Notes: generated from the sequence alone by a model not told the origin. Positions 46,573-57,811 are shown, counted from the stretch's first letter. The stretch: DNA of 64,000 bases from Amaurobius ferox (GCA_951213105.1 OX578153.1:51679020-51743019), one strand, 5' to 3'. Numbers and translations: made by a program.

Positions 46573-48357
46573 ACTTTCCTTATATACATAATGTATAAGG
46601 AAAGTATTGTGACGGGTCGAAAATTCGAATTCGAGTTTTCGACGGGAGAGCACGTTTCAGGCATCCCTGATCACGAAACAAACATTTTTGAAGAGATGTC
46701 TGTGTGTATGTGTGTGTGTGTCAGTGAGTCTGTGGAGACGATAACTGACGAACGAATGGACCGATTCGAACCAAATTTGGTACAAAATCACAATCCGTAA
46801 ACACTGGAAACACCTATTGTTTTTATACGCAATCGAATGTTCGGAACCCCCCTAAATTCTCGAATGAAATTTTGAAAAAATCGTCAAAAAATCAAAACCG
46901 CTAATAAAGTTACGCAAATAGACATCTCTTATGTAATTTTTCATTAGAAAACGATTGACATAAATTTTAGAACGCTAACATGAACCGTTCTCGAGATATT
47001 GTACATTTTTCAAAACAATTATGAAAAAGTCATATAAAATAAAAATAAAATATTTCCTATTGAGAAATATGTTCACTTTTCATATGTAATACTATGCGAT
47101 AGATTGGGTGACATCATTCTCGTAGATCTAGCTCGTTCCATTCATGAAAAAAGATACTTTAAGTAATACTTTTGTATTTGAACGCCAATAGTCATTTATC
47201 TGCTGTAAGAATAACTTATTGCTTCATCCATAACGCTTGGCGAGATTTTAGCGACGAATTTGGCGGAATGTCTCCAACTTGGCGACTTTTTGAAATGTTG
47301 CCAAATTAACGAAAATCTCGCCAAATGGATAAAAATGACGCTAAATCAATGAAAATGACGACTAATTGTCGAAAATTCAATATTTTGGAAAGAATATTAG
47401 TATCTACTGTAAGAAAAACCTATTTTTACTTTCCTTATATACATAATGTATAAGGAAAGTATTGTGACGGGGTCGAAAATTCGAATTCGAGTTTTCGACG
47501 GGAGAGCACGTTTCAAGCATCCCTGATCACGAATCAAACATTTTTGAAGTGATGTCTGTGTGTGTGTGTGTGTGTGTGAAAGTACGTGTGTGTATGAGTG
47601 TGTGTGTGTGTGTGTGTCAGTGGGTCTGTGGAGACGATAACTGACGAACGAATGGACCGATTCGAACCAAATTTGGTACAAAAATCACAATCTGTAAACA
47701 CTGGAAGCCTATTGTTTTTATACGCAATCGAATGTTCAGAACCCCCCTAAATTTTCGAATGAAATGTTGAAAAAATCGTCAATAAATCAAAACCAATAAT
47801 AAAGTTACGTAAATAGACATTCCTTATGTAATTTTTCACTAGAAAACGATTGACATAAATTTTTGAACGCTAACATGAACCGTTCTTGAGATATCGCACA
47901 TTTTTCAAAAAAATTATCAAAAAGTCAAATAAAATAGAAAAAAAATATTTCCTATTGAGAAACATGTTCACTTTTCATATATAATATCATGCGATAAATT
48001 GGGTGACATCATTCTCGTGAATCTAGCTCGTTCCATTCATGAAAAAAGATACTTAATATAGATATAGAGTAATACTTTTGCATTTGAACGCCAATTTATC
48101 TGCTGTAAGAATAACTTATTTCTTCGTTCATAACGCTTGGCGAGATTTTGGCGACGAAATTGGTGGAATGTCGCCAACTTGGCGACTTTTTGAAATGTTG
48201 CCAAATTAACGAAAATCTCGCCAAATGGATAAAAATGACGCTAAATCAATGAAAATGACGACTAATTGTGGAAAATTCAATATCTAATAAGTTATATAAT
48301 ATATAATTATATAATAATAGTTATATAATATATGTCGAAAATTCAATATCTAATAAG

Positions 48358-48403
<46 letters not shown>

Positions 48404-48751
48404 CTTATTTCTTTGTCCATAACGCTTGGCGAGATTTTGGCGACAAAATTGGCGGAATGTCGCCAACTTGGCGACTTTTTGAAATGTTGCCAAATTAACG
48501 AAAATCTCGCCAAATGGATAAAAATGACGATAATCAATGAAAATGACGACTAATTGTCGAAAAGTCAATATCTTGGAAAGGATATTAGTATCTACTAGAA
48601 GAAAAACCTATTTATTTTACTGTAAAAGTAATAAATTCATTTCATTATATAAGGAAAGTCATGTGTTGCCCACATCAGATTTTTTTTATTGTAAAAGTAG
48701 TAAATTCATTGCATTATATAAGGAAAGTCATGTGTTGCCCACATCAGATTT
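46573..48751 (-). mobile_element. Family A element, copy 10, split by copy 11
   Basis: The hairpin end at 46,573 and the body run to 47,426 (AAAAACCTATTTTT). The missing end resumes at about 48,688 (TGTAAAAGTAGTAAATTC) and finishes CATGTGTTGCCCACATCAGA at 48,751. Other copies show the unbroken target CCTATTTTTTACTGTAAAAG. Confidence 0.85.
47427..48690 (-). mobile_element. Family A element, copy 11, nested in copy 10
   Basis: Inserted at the T6 run of copy 10. Its interior is disturbed by a (TA)n expansion (48,357-48,403) and a duplicated heptamer-cluster segment (about 48,120-48,285 and 48,405-48,570). It is thus longer than other copies. It ends CATGTGTTGCCCACATCAGA, followed by T8 and the rest of copy 10. 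Confidence 0.85.
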
Positions 48752-48894
48752 TTTTATTTGTGCTAAAATACGTTGTTCAAGTTTTCTTTATCCAGCATTT
48801 TAGTTTCACTACAATCCCATATATGCATATAGAGAGAATTATAATAGGGTCCCGTTTAGAACAGGTAAACATTTATACGGTTCATCTCTGTAAG

Positions 48895-49250
48895 TTTGGC
48901 GGATATACAATATAAGTCGAGTTTTGGGCGGATATACGCTATAAGTCGAGTTTTTAACGGATATGCACTATAAGTCGAGTCCTTGACAGATATGCATTAT
49001 AAGTCAAATTTTAGACGAATATACGCCTTTAATCTATACGGTTTTGTGAGGTTAATGAATAAACAATATGAATTGATTTTTTTTATGGATATACAACATA
49101 AGATGATTTTTTAGATATATGTACAATTTTAATCGATACGGCTTTGAAGTTTGGCGGATATGCAATATAAGTTGATTTTTTGGCGGATAGACAATATAAG
49201 TTGATTTTTTGGCGGAGAGACAATATAAGTTGATTTTTTTTTCTGATGCA
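48895..49250. repeat. Degenerate minisatellite, unit about 28-30 bp
   Basis: GGCGGATATACAATATAAGT followed by CGAGTTTT or TGATTTTTT recurs about ten times, interrupted by ATCTATACGG/ATCGATACGG words at about 49,030 and 49,130. Confidence 0.75.
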
Positions 49251-49964
49251 CAAGTTTTGGACACGTGTAAACTACATTTAGTGAGACCTCTATGTATGCA
49301 TAGATTTATTATGTGTTAGTCTGTGAAATGTATCTTTCCATCAAGGCTCCCTTTAGATTACTCCAAATGCAAGATCGCACAGGAACTGAAACAATCTCGC
49401 GTGGTAGATAAAAAGAAGAAAAAAAAAAGAAAAAGTAAAAACGAAGGTATATTGCAAATATTTCCTTTCAAGTGCCACATATTATCGGATCATGTAAAAT
49501 TTTCTATGTACAAGTAATATAAGTAGTATTTTCTATGTACAAGTAATAATTCTATGTACACAGTCTGGGTGAAAGTTGCTGCTAACCGTAACATTCTATC
49601 GAATACTGGAACTTATTTTTATAGTAATATATTATCATATCTGCAGTCTTATTTTTCAATTTGCACCGAGAGCTAATCGTTAATGTTTTCTTAAAGCTGC
49701 ATTTCTCCTTCTCCTTAATTCAATCGTTCAACGAAACGTCCCAAAAGAATATTTCAGCTAAGAAAATGGATAATAGACAAATTTCGTTAAAATACGTTTT
49801 AAAATCATTCAAAAGTGTATCGTACATTTTACTGAAATGCAACAATTTTGACAGTCATTTGTATACAGTCCTCTATATACCGCCCAAATGACCAAAGGTC
49901 TTTTTCCAAGCTTGTAGCTCGATATAGAGCGCTTCTATAGCAAAGCCACTAAATATTCAAAAAA
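49251..49964. other. Unannotated AT-rich DNA
   Basis: TTTCTATGTACAAGTAATA is duplicated at about 49,500-49,550. No credible gene. The 64-codon frame with a Lys run is low-complexity. Confidence 0.45.
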
Positions 49965-50933
49965 TCTGATGTGGGCAGCACATGACTTTCCTTATATAAT
50001 GTAATGAATTTACTACTTTTACGGTAAAAAAATAGGTTATTTTTATAGTAGATATTTATATTATTTCCAAGATGTTGAATTTTCGTCAATTAGTCGTCAT
50101 TTTCATTGATTTTACGTCATTTTTATCCATTTGGCGAGATTTTTGTTAATTTGGCAACAATTAAAAAGATCGCCAAGTAGGCGACATTCCGCCAAATTCG
50201 TCGCCAAAATCTCGCCAAGCCTTATGAACGGAGAAATAAGTTATTCTTACAGCAGATAAATGACTATTGGCGTTCAAATAACAAAAGTATTACTCAAAGT
50301 ATCTTGTTTCATGAATGGAACGAGCTAGATCCACGAGAATGATGTCACACAATTTATCGCATGGTATTACATATGAAACATGACATATGAAACATTACAT
50401 ATGAACATGTTTCTCAATAGGAAATATTTTTATTTTTATTTTATATAACTTTTTGATAATTTTTTTGAAAAATGTGCAATATCTCGAGAACGGTTCATGT
50501 TAGCGTTCTAAAATTTATGCCAATCGTTTCCTAATGAAAAATTACATAAGAAGTGTCTATTTGCGTAACTTTATTAGCGGTTTTGTTTTTTGACGATTTT
50601 TTCTAAATTTCATTTGAAATTTAGGGGGGTTCTGAACATTCGATTGCGTATAAAAACAATAGGCTTCCAGTGTTTACGGATTGTGATTTTTGTACCAAAT
50701 TTGGTTCGAATCGGTCCATTCGTTCGTCAGTTATCGTCTCCACAGACTCACTGACACACACACACACACACATACACACACACATACTTTCACACACACA
50801 CACAGACATCACTTCAAAAATGTTTGATTCGTGATCAGGGATGCTTGAAACTAGCTCTCCCGTCGAAAACTCGAATTCGAATTTTCGATCCCGTCACAAT
50901 ACTTTCCTTATACATTATGTATATAAGGAAAGT
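49965..50933 (+). mobile_element. Family A element, copy 12
   Basis: Complete sense copy, flanked by A6 at the left and A5 at the right. A short ACATATGAAACATGACATAT reiteration at about 50,370-50,402 and a mixed CACACACATACACACAC tract distinguish it. Hairpin intact. Confidence 0.88.
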
Positions 50934-51114
50934 AAAAACGATAGAATTTGCAGGATCGCCGTCTAACAATCGACGCAGAACTACGAACGACAAGCTTGAA
51001 ATAGGATTCGGGTTGATCTACTACGCCACGCAAAACTATATCTACGCGAAGTAGAAGCACCTTAAATCTATAGGTCAGAAAATTCTTCCGAGAAGTGATG
51101 GATTAAGGGAAGGA

Positions 51115-51175
51115 TGGTACGGTCCCTTCCAAACCGTTACTTTACATTTTCATATAGGACGGACGGTCTGGGTAA
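51115..51175 (+). mobile_element. MHR fragment
   Basis: GGTCCCTTCCAAACCGTTAC ... AGGACGGACGGTCTGGGTAA. The right arm is well conserved and the left arm degenerate. No target duplication was recognised. Confidence 0.5.
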
Positions 51176-51611
51176 AAAATGTTCAGAATAGGGCCATAGG
51201 CACATATAGTGGTGGTCAAAGGTTGCTCTAGAGTTTTGATTACTTTCACCAATTTACTCGCCGAATGAAAGTTTTATTCACCAAATTTTATTTTTGGCTT
51301 TCCATTTGGAAAATTAGATTTTATTTATAAATTCTCAAATTCTGAAGATCGCAACATAGTACTACATTACATAGAAACATAGCACAATACATTACGATTA
51401 GTATACCACAATTTTTAATTTTAACATTGGCAAATTCATAATCGCCAAAATATTCGCCAAATCTCCCTTTCAATCGCCAAATGGAATTTTCTTTCGCAAA
51501 ATGCGCAGCGTCGATCAGCAGCGTGACTCCTGGTGGCTGTATATCAAAGGTTGACCGTACTATGACAAGGTAGCAATTTCAGTAAGACATTTTTGTTAGA
51601 CCCCGTTTCGA

Positions 51612-51681
51612 ATTTCCCGGCCGTTCATTCAACTGCTTTAAACTTTCGGGTGTGCCGAACGGCCTGGGCTCTTCAGACTTC
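51612..51681 (+). mobile_element. MHR mini hairpin retroposon, 70 bp
   Basis: ATTTCCCGGCCGTTC ... GTGCCGAACGGCCTGGGCTC and TTCAGACTT. AGACCCCG(T/C)TTCGA occurs at 51,598-51,611 and 51,682-51,695, a 14-bp target duplication with one difference. The arms GGCCGTTC/GAACGGCC co-vary with the usual GGCCGTCC/GGACGGTC, which supports a maintained hairpin. Confidence 0.85.
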
Positions 51682-51789
51682 AGACCCCGCTTCGAGTATC
51701 ACTGCACGAAAATAGCGCTTCAAAACAATATCTATGAATACGTACGTGTACTTGTATGGACATGATATCGTAACTATTCAAACGTTCAT

Positions 51790-52200
51790 TTTCCACATTC
51801 TCTGTTTCTATTATTTTTTGAAGCATTTCTTCTACCTGAATCCGCTATTCATTATATTCTCATTATCTTTTTACCACGTCCATTTTCTTCAGGAAAAAGG
51901 AACTCCCTAAATTGTTAGTAAACAGATTCCTTGTCTGATAAATGATAAGACATTAAAAAGGATACGAATACATTTTTAAATTATATAATTTTAAATTTTT
52001 TCTGGTGTACATTTATCTGCAATTTTTTAAAACTTTTCTTGCTATTCTATGCATAGAGAAATTAATGTTTCTTGAAAAATTCTGAATGGGAGATTTTAAT
52101 GGATAAACACGTTTGAAGCCCTCCCGAACACATTTCGAACTTGTCTGTAAATGTGGTGTGGAATTACTCTAGAATTCCTGCTTTATAAAATCGTGTGTGT
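51790..52200. repeat. Fragments of repeat R9 and repeat F
   Basis: 51,790-51,960 resembles the end of R9 (GTTAGTAAACAGATTCC, GATAAATGATAAGAC). 52,070-52,200 has AAACACGTTTGAAGCCCTCC and CGAACACATTTCGAACTTG, matching repeat F at 22,301. Both are old and incomplete. Confidence 0.35.
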
Positions 52201-52375
52201 GAGAACGTTACTTAAAATACTAATTTGAATTTTAAGTGTTTAATTTTTAACCACCCTTGGACACCTTCCAATATAGATATTCATTGATAGATCTGCACTG
52301 ATTACCAATCTTTACTGATTACCAATTAACTTAATTTGCAATGCATACGCTCACGCTTCTTATTTATTTACATCT

Positions 52376-52675
52376 ATGGAATTTACTTTTATCCTGTATG
52401 TAATTTTAATTACGTGCAAAAGTGAACATGACGCCACATTCTCAAACCATGGTCTGCCTTTGTTTTTCCCAAAGGTTAAACTAACTTACTTTGCTTACCT
52501 TTTAAAGAAATTCAAATTCGCTTTGCTACCGCTTAACGTCCCACTTGAAACGCTAAGTGGTTGCACATATCTTTCCTCTGAATGGATTGATCCTCCTGCT
52601 GAGATGCGATTTGGGAAATATCTGAATTCATTTATTTCGTTTAAAGAATCACTTAAAGTATATTTGCAACATTAA
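52376..52675 (+). pseudogene. 99-codon open frame; possible LINE ORF2 C-terminal remnant
   Basis: The frame ends with WIDPPAEMRFGKYLNSF, then ISFKESLKVYLQH and a stop. This resembles the frequent ORF2 ending of non-LTR retrotransposons, of the general form WNxLPxxIR...SLxxFKxxLKxYL. The N-terminal part contains no recognisable domain, although its first 14 residues are hydrophobic, so a short secreted protein cannot be excluded. There is no reverse transcriptase motif upstream. The similarity is a pattern judgement only. Confidence 0.3.
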
Positions 52676-52979
52676 AATATATATGTAGCTTTACTACAGT
52701 TGATAATTAGAGACATTGTTTCAAATGCATAATACTTCAATTTAAGTAGGCCTGAAATATTAATATGGATATTTCATGGGTTTTTTTTTTTTTTTGTTAG
52801 GCACAAAATAATTTTAGAATTAGATTATTTTTATATTTTTCAAACTACTAAAGATATTTTTTATTTGATATTAAATGACCGTGTTTCAGATAACGCTTTA
52901 CAGTTTTACGTAAAAAAGTGGGAAAGAAGATAACAAGCCTAATACTTTATTGTTATTACTCAAATATATATTGATATAT

Positions 52980-53023
52980 TATTTGAATAATTTATATATA
53001 TATATATATGTATGTGTGTATAT

Positions 53024-53099
<76 letters not shown>
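52980..53099. repeat. Compound (TA)n(TG)n(TA)n microsatellite
   Basis: (TA) tracts at about 52,991-53,056, a (TG) run at about 53,057-53,091, and (TA) to 53,104. It borders the palindrome. Open frames reading HTHTHTH/YIYIYI are artefacts. Confidence 0.9.
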
Positions 53100-53105
<6 letters not shown>

Positions 53106-53608
53106 GATTTAAAATGAAAAAAGAAAATATATAGGTGGAATGATTGTGTTTACAGGGTTGCAGAAATGTCAAGGGGGATTGCGACCCCTATTTCCTGGTT
53201 AGAAGCTAGCTTTGACTTCATGGAAACGCTCCCAGAGACTCTGCACGCCCGAAACAACAATCGATCGTGCCCGTAGGGAAAAAATGGCCGAATCCCAGAC
53301 AACATAAAAATGATCAAAATAACAAAAAGTAATTTTTTGTTATTTTGACATAAAAATGATCAAAATAACAAAAAATAATTTTTTGTTATTTTGATCATTT
53401 TTATGTTGTCTGGGATTCGGCCATTTTTTCCCTACGGGCATGATCGATTGTTGTTTCGGGCGTGCAGAGTCTCTGGGAGCGTTTCCATGAAGTCAAAGCT
53501 AGCTTCTAACCAGGAAATAGGGGTCGCAACCCCCCTTGACCTTTCTGCAACCCTGTAAACACAATCATTCCACCTATATATTTTCTTTTTTCATTTTAAA
53601 TCTTATAT
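53100..53608. repeat. Near-perfect 509-bp palindrome (229-bp arms)
   Basis: Left arm 53,100-53,328, right arm 53,380-53,608, symmetric about 53,354, with a 51-bp spacer that itself contains ATGATCAAAATAAC/GTTATTTTGATCAT. Only about three mismatches were counted by eye between the arms. Inside each arm, TACAGGGTTGCAGAAA (TA plus CAGGG) looks like a transposon end, but the palindrome continues beyond it through TATATAGGTGGAATGATTGT to ATATAAGATTT. The inverted duplication therefore includes flanking DNA. Confidence 0.92.
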
Positions 53609-53680
53609 TTCAAGACTCTGATAGTGCGGCAATTTGTGCCTTTCTCTTTCTTGAATTTCATACTTTTTGGGATTGTATTT

Positions 53681-53722
<42 letters not shown>

Positions 53723-53724
<2 letters not shown>

Positions 53725-53952
53725 CCGGGAACTGCCACCTAATTTAGATCGAAACACAGTGGGGGGCGGCATCCACCGTGATTGTAGCCGCCTTCCCCTA
53801 CCACCAACCTCTCAGGACTTACGGACCCACATATTTTAGGTGCCCGTAATTCACGTAAACACGGGGACTGTTTGGGCAGAGGCGGGAATCGAACTCGAGT
53901 CATCCGAGTGCAATCCCCACATGCTAAACACTGGGCTGTCTCACCCCAATGT
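53723..53952 (-). mobile_element. tRNA-derived SINE, head and body, ending in (TA)n
   Basis: On the minus strand it starts near GGGGTGAGACAGCCCAGTGT. The A box AGCCCAGTGT is at 53,937-53,928 and the B box GAGTTCGATTCC at 53,896-53,885, about 31 bp apart as in tRNA genes. The body follows: ACAGTCCCCGTGTTTACGTG, GGTTGGTGGTAGGGGAAGG, GCCGCCCCCCACTGTGTTTC, GGTGGCAGTTCCCGGC. It then stops, where other copies continue into the MHR hairpin; here a (TA)n run (53,685-53,722) follows. Internal pol III promoters are inferred from box sequences. Confidence 0.8.
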
Positions 53953-54130
53953 TTGTTTATTTGTGTCTGTCTATTTGTTTGTTGTTCCATGTACCAATTC
54001 TAGTTCGAAAACTACCAGAGGATATATCATGAAATTTGGTAGGTACGCGAATAGTACGCGGTAGGTTTCTCGAATTGGCTCACTAAAATAGTCTAAAGAT
54101 ATATTTTCGTTAAATACTTGTGTTATAAGT
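53953..54130 (+). repeat. Core-bearing repeat H
   Basis: GTTTGTTTATTTGTGTCTGT and CTATTTGTTTG, then CTAGTTCGAAAACTACCAGA, ATATATCATGAAATTTGGTA and GGTACGCGAATAG. Microsatellite followed by GAAATTTGGTA, as in Family A, but otherwise unrelated. Confidence 0.5.
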
Positions 54131-55619
54131 AATCTTTGACAACATTCAAAATAAAACCAACCGCATTACTCTCGAATATTATCTCTTTCTCTATTCCTAT
54201 CTCTGTCCATCTCATTCTCCCTCTAGCCTCCCCCTCTCTCAGCCACCCCCCACCCCCCGACTCTCTCCTTATTTTTTTTCCACGCCGCTTTTTTAAATTA
54301 CGTTAAGTCACCAAATAGAGGGGGAAATATCGCGTAATTGCAAATTGAATGTAATTTCAAATGCGTGTTCATTTCATGTATTATTTATTATTTAAGGTAA
54401 AACTTATACGGTAAAACTTAAATTAATGCATTGCGAAATAAAGAAAAGATATGAGTCTGCAGCGAAGGTCAAATGCTGCTCACATCATGTTTTTTACTTG
54501 TAATCCCGATTCGATTTCCAATGTGATTTCATCACCTGGCCAAACTCTTTACAAAGTATTTATCATACTTCTGAAGAAAAATGATTCTAAGACCTTACAC
54601 TCCTAGACGGAAGTGATTCTTTTAAACACCTTACAAAAATACTCAAACGACCTTGAGACGCAAAACTCAACCCTGTCTTTAATAATTAAATTCTTATAAC
54701 GTAAATAACTTTTTGTACCCACCAAAAATGCCATTGTGCTGCCAACTACATACATATTCATGAGAAACCCACGTTACAATATTTCGACGCTGAAATCGCC
54801 TGCTGCAGACGACTTTTAACTGATTGATGCTTTTATTATTTTTCATTTAAATGTATTAATTAAATTGAAGAGCTACTGCAGCTTTTAATTTTGATTTTAA
54901 GTAGCACTTTTTATGCTTGTGTTTTACTTTTATGCTTACACTCGGTTTTACTGGAGTTTTATTATATGCAAATGAAAATGTTAATTTTTGGCGTAGGAGC
55001 ATCAAATAGAATATCTATTTTTATGTACGTTCAATTAAGTAGTATAACATAAAAATATAATTATAAACAGTATATAGAAGAAAAGTCAATTTTAGCAGAC
55101 GATTTTAAACTGTTACGTGATTAAATGATTAAGTTGCAAAATGCAAGTGGAGAGTGGTTGTTCTTAATTTATAAATATACATATAATTTAAATTATTTCG
55201 TTTAATAAAGTGTTTTTACACATTTCTTTTTAATTAGTTTTAACTTAGAACCAAAATTATAATTTTAACTCTCTTTCGGAATAATTTAAATACACTTTTG
55301 TAATATACTTTTCCATATGTTTATTGGTGACATGATAGTTTTCAATTTCAGGCCAATTTAATCAAACTTGCTGAATTTTTTTTTATTCTTAAAAATAAGA
55401 CATGCGGAGACTGTGTGCTTCTTGATTTTGCTTATATTTCCCTAGATTAATGAATACATACTTTTATAAAAATTCTTCAAAATGTAACGTTATTAACAAT
55501 AATCATGACTGCCGTGCGTCTTTTTGATGAATCAGAACAAAGAAGCTTCTGTTCTGTTTGTTCTCTTCGTTACTGTTCCACTAACTAAAGCGAATATAAA
55601 ATACGAATTTTGAATTCCT
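54131..55619. other. Unannotated AT-rich DNA with a CT-rich patch
   Basis: 54,180-54,290 is strongly pyrimidine-rich (CCCCCTCTCTCAGCCACCCC). Nothing coding was recognised in the remainder. Confidence 0.5.
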
Positions 55620-56380
55620 AATTGGTTGTTCCTCGATCAGCAGTACAATCTATTAGTGTCGGGGAAACAAATATTAAATTGAAAATTCTAATTTAGTCTT
55701 AACCACTACTATATTTTATGGAATAAAATCATTAAATTTTAATAAACTCCAAGGCATAAATAGCAATTTAAACTTAGTTACTTTGCAAATTCATCGAAGT
55801 AGCTAGATATAACTACTACGATATGATTAGCCACACACTCAATTAATGTCGGAGAAGCAAAAATGTAAAATTCTATTTAATCACAACCACCACTATTTTT
55901 TATAAAATAAAATGTATTAAATTTTAATATACTCAAAGATGTAAGTAACAATTTAAATTTTGCTATCCCTGCAAATTCATCAAAGTAGCTAGATATAACT
56001 ACTTCGATATGATTAGCCACACACTCAATTAATGTCGGAGAAGCAAAAATGTAAAATTCTATTTAATCACAACCACCACTATTTTTTATAAAATAAAATG
56101 TATTAAATTTTAATATACTCAAAGATATAAGTAACAATTTAAATTTTGCTATCCCTGCAAATTCATCAAAGTAGCTAGATATAGCTACTTCGATGCAATT
56201 AGCAACGCAATATTAAATTGATAACTCTAATTTAATTATTACCGCCATTATATTTTATGAAACAAAATATATTAAATTTTAATGAAATCAAGACCAAAAG
56301 TAACAACTCAAGCTTAGCTATTTTGCAAATTCAGCTAGATATAGCTACTTCGATACGATTAACAATAAAAGTTAAAGTCT
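55620..56380. repeat. Tandem array, unit about 186 bp, about 4 copies
   Basis: AAGTAGCTAGATATAACTAC recurs at 55,797, 55,984 and 56,169, with a weaker copy near 56,330. The two middle units are nearly identical (TCGGAGAAGCAAAAATGTAA, ACAACCACCACTATTTTTTA). Each unit carries an inverted repeat AAGTAGCTA-GATA-TAGCTACTT (perfect at 56,169-56,190). The 74-codon frame at 56,257 is not accepted. Confidence 0.85.
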
Positions 56381-56799
56381 TTACCATTTATTTTACAAAT
56401 GTAGTTACTCTCAAGTACAGAACAAGTTATTATTTATCAAAACAACCAATTTCGTGCTTTTGGCACATAAATTGTTTGTAAAGCTGATCTGTAATTATTT
56501 GAGCCTTAAAGTGCAGATTTTAATGTTAGTAAGTAAGAAAAGAAATTCCATTTAAACTTTCAACAGTGTTTTGCACGTTTTGATACAATATTCCCTTTCT
56601 TATTAATTAGTGTTCTACAACTTTGTATTATTTCTACTAGTTGCAAAGTAAGTTTGCGAACTTCTTAAATTCTTCAATAGAGGCGCTGTTATATCACATG
56701 TATTTCTTGTATTCGACATCACCTCATTATGGTATGAGTATCTTTCATAGCTCTTACACCATTCGTTCAGAAAATGTTTGAGTGACATAGATTTTGCAC
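56381..56799. other. Unannotated DNA
   Basis: Nothing supported; ends at the MHR target site. Confidence 0.45.
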
Positions 56800-56868
56800 A
56801 GCGTTGAAGTTGAAGACCCAGACAGTCCAACTCATCCTAGGATATTGAGCAGCTTTTTGGACGGCTGG
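56800..56868 (-). mobile_element. MHR mini hairpin retroposon
   Basis: The reverse complement reads ATCCAGCCGTCCAAAAAG ... GATGAGTTGGACTGTCTGGG and TCTTCAACTTCAACGC. ATAGATTTTGCAC at 56,787-56,799 and 56,869-56,881 is a perfect 13-bp duplication. Confidence 0.85.
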
Positions 56869-57289
56869 ATAGATTTTGCACCACAGTATAAAACCTGGAA
56901 ATTTGAAGTATTACTTGTATTCGTTATTTTCAAGTAAATTCGATTACTTGCAATTATTAGGGCTCTAAATTGGCTATGACCATACAATGAAATGAATCTT
57001 AAGCGTACAGGATGGCGACAGAGAAGCATCACAGATCATTAAAACAAAATTATAGCAATGCAGGTTTCGTAAGTATAAATGGCCATCTGCCACACATCCA
57101 CCACCTTTAACTCCGTTTCATAGTTATTTCAGCTCATTACTAAGAGGTATTTGTATTTAACCCCATTCTTGGTGTCTATCCATAGCGAATCCATAGCTTT
57201 CTCAATGACTTGTGTAACGTTCGTAATGTTTTTTGCTAAATAATCCGGGAAAAACCGCTGTCATTCCCTGTGCATATTAAAATCCTAAA

Positions 57290-57600
57290 GTGAGCTGGGT
57301 ATACTTGCTGTCCCACGTCGAAATGACAACATTTACCGGCGCCGGTAGGCACTTGATCTATGTGGATAAAACATTTTACTTACGGTCGTTCCCGCTCTGT
57401 GAGAAGACTCCAAGAGACAAACAGATAGTAAAGGCTCTTTTAAGAGCTACTTGACGTCACTGTGACGTCATTATCAACTAAATACCCCCAAGTTAAGAAG
57501 CACCGACAAAGACCAAGGACTACGATACATCTATTGCTAGTCCGGATTTAGATATACCGAATTGTGGGAATGACATGTTTATTGATGCTAAGTCGTCTGC
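57290..57600. promoter_or_regulatory. GC-richer patch with paired CRE motifs and a 14-bp palindrome
   Basis: TACCGGCGCCGGTA (57,334-57,347) is a perfect palindrome. GCTCTTTTAAGAGC (57,434-57,447) is another. TGACGTCA occurs perfectly twice, at 57,452-57,459 and 57,463-57,470, 11 bp apart (about one helical turn). TGACGTCA is the consensus cAMP-response element bound by CREB/ATF bZIP dimers. Base composition is less AT-rich than either side. No adjacent exon was found, so a regulatory role is inference; an unrecognised repeat is the main alternative. Confidence 0.35.
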
Positions 57601-57811
57601 CATCGCGACAGACGTGTCTAGAGGCTTGAGGATTTCATTATTTTTGGGTTATGAACTTACTTTAAAATGGGGTCACTGTCCTAAATTGATATAAAAATAG
57701 TGATTTGAAGTTTTGAAGATCATACTTTAAGAAATGTTGCTAAATGTTTTCAGTTTTTGCGCTTTCAGAAAGAACCACAGCATTAAAAATATATCAATTT
57801 CTAGTGCAGTG

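Noticed and set aside
53870..53947. Genuine tRNA gene
   Set aside because: A and B boxes are present, but no cloverleaf with anticodon could be drawn and the sequence continues into a SINE body.
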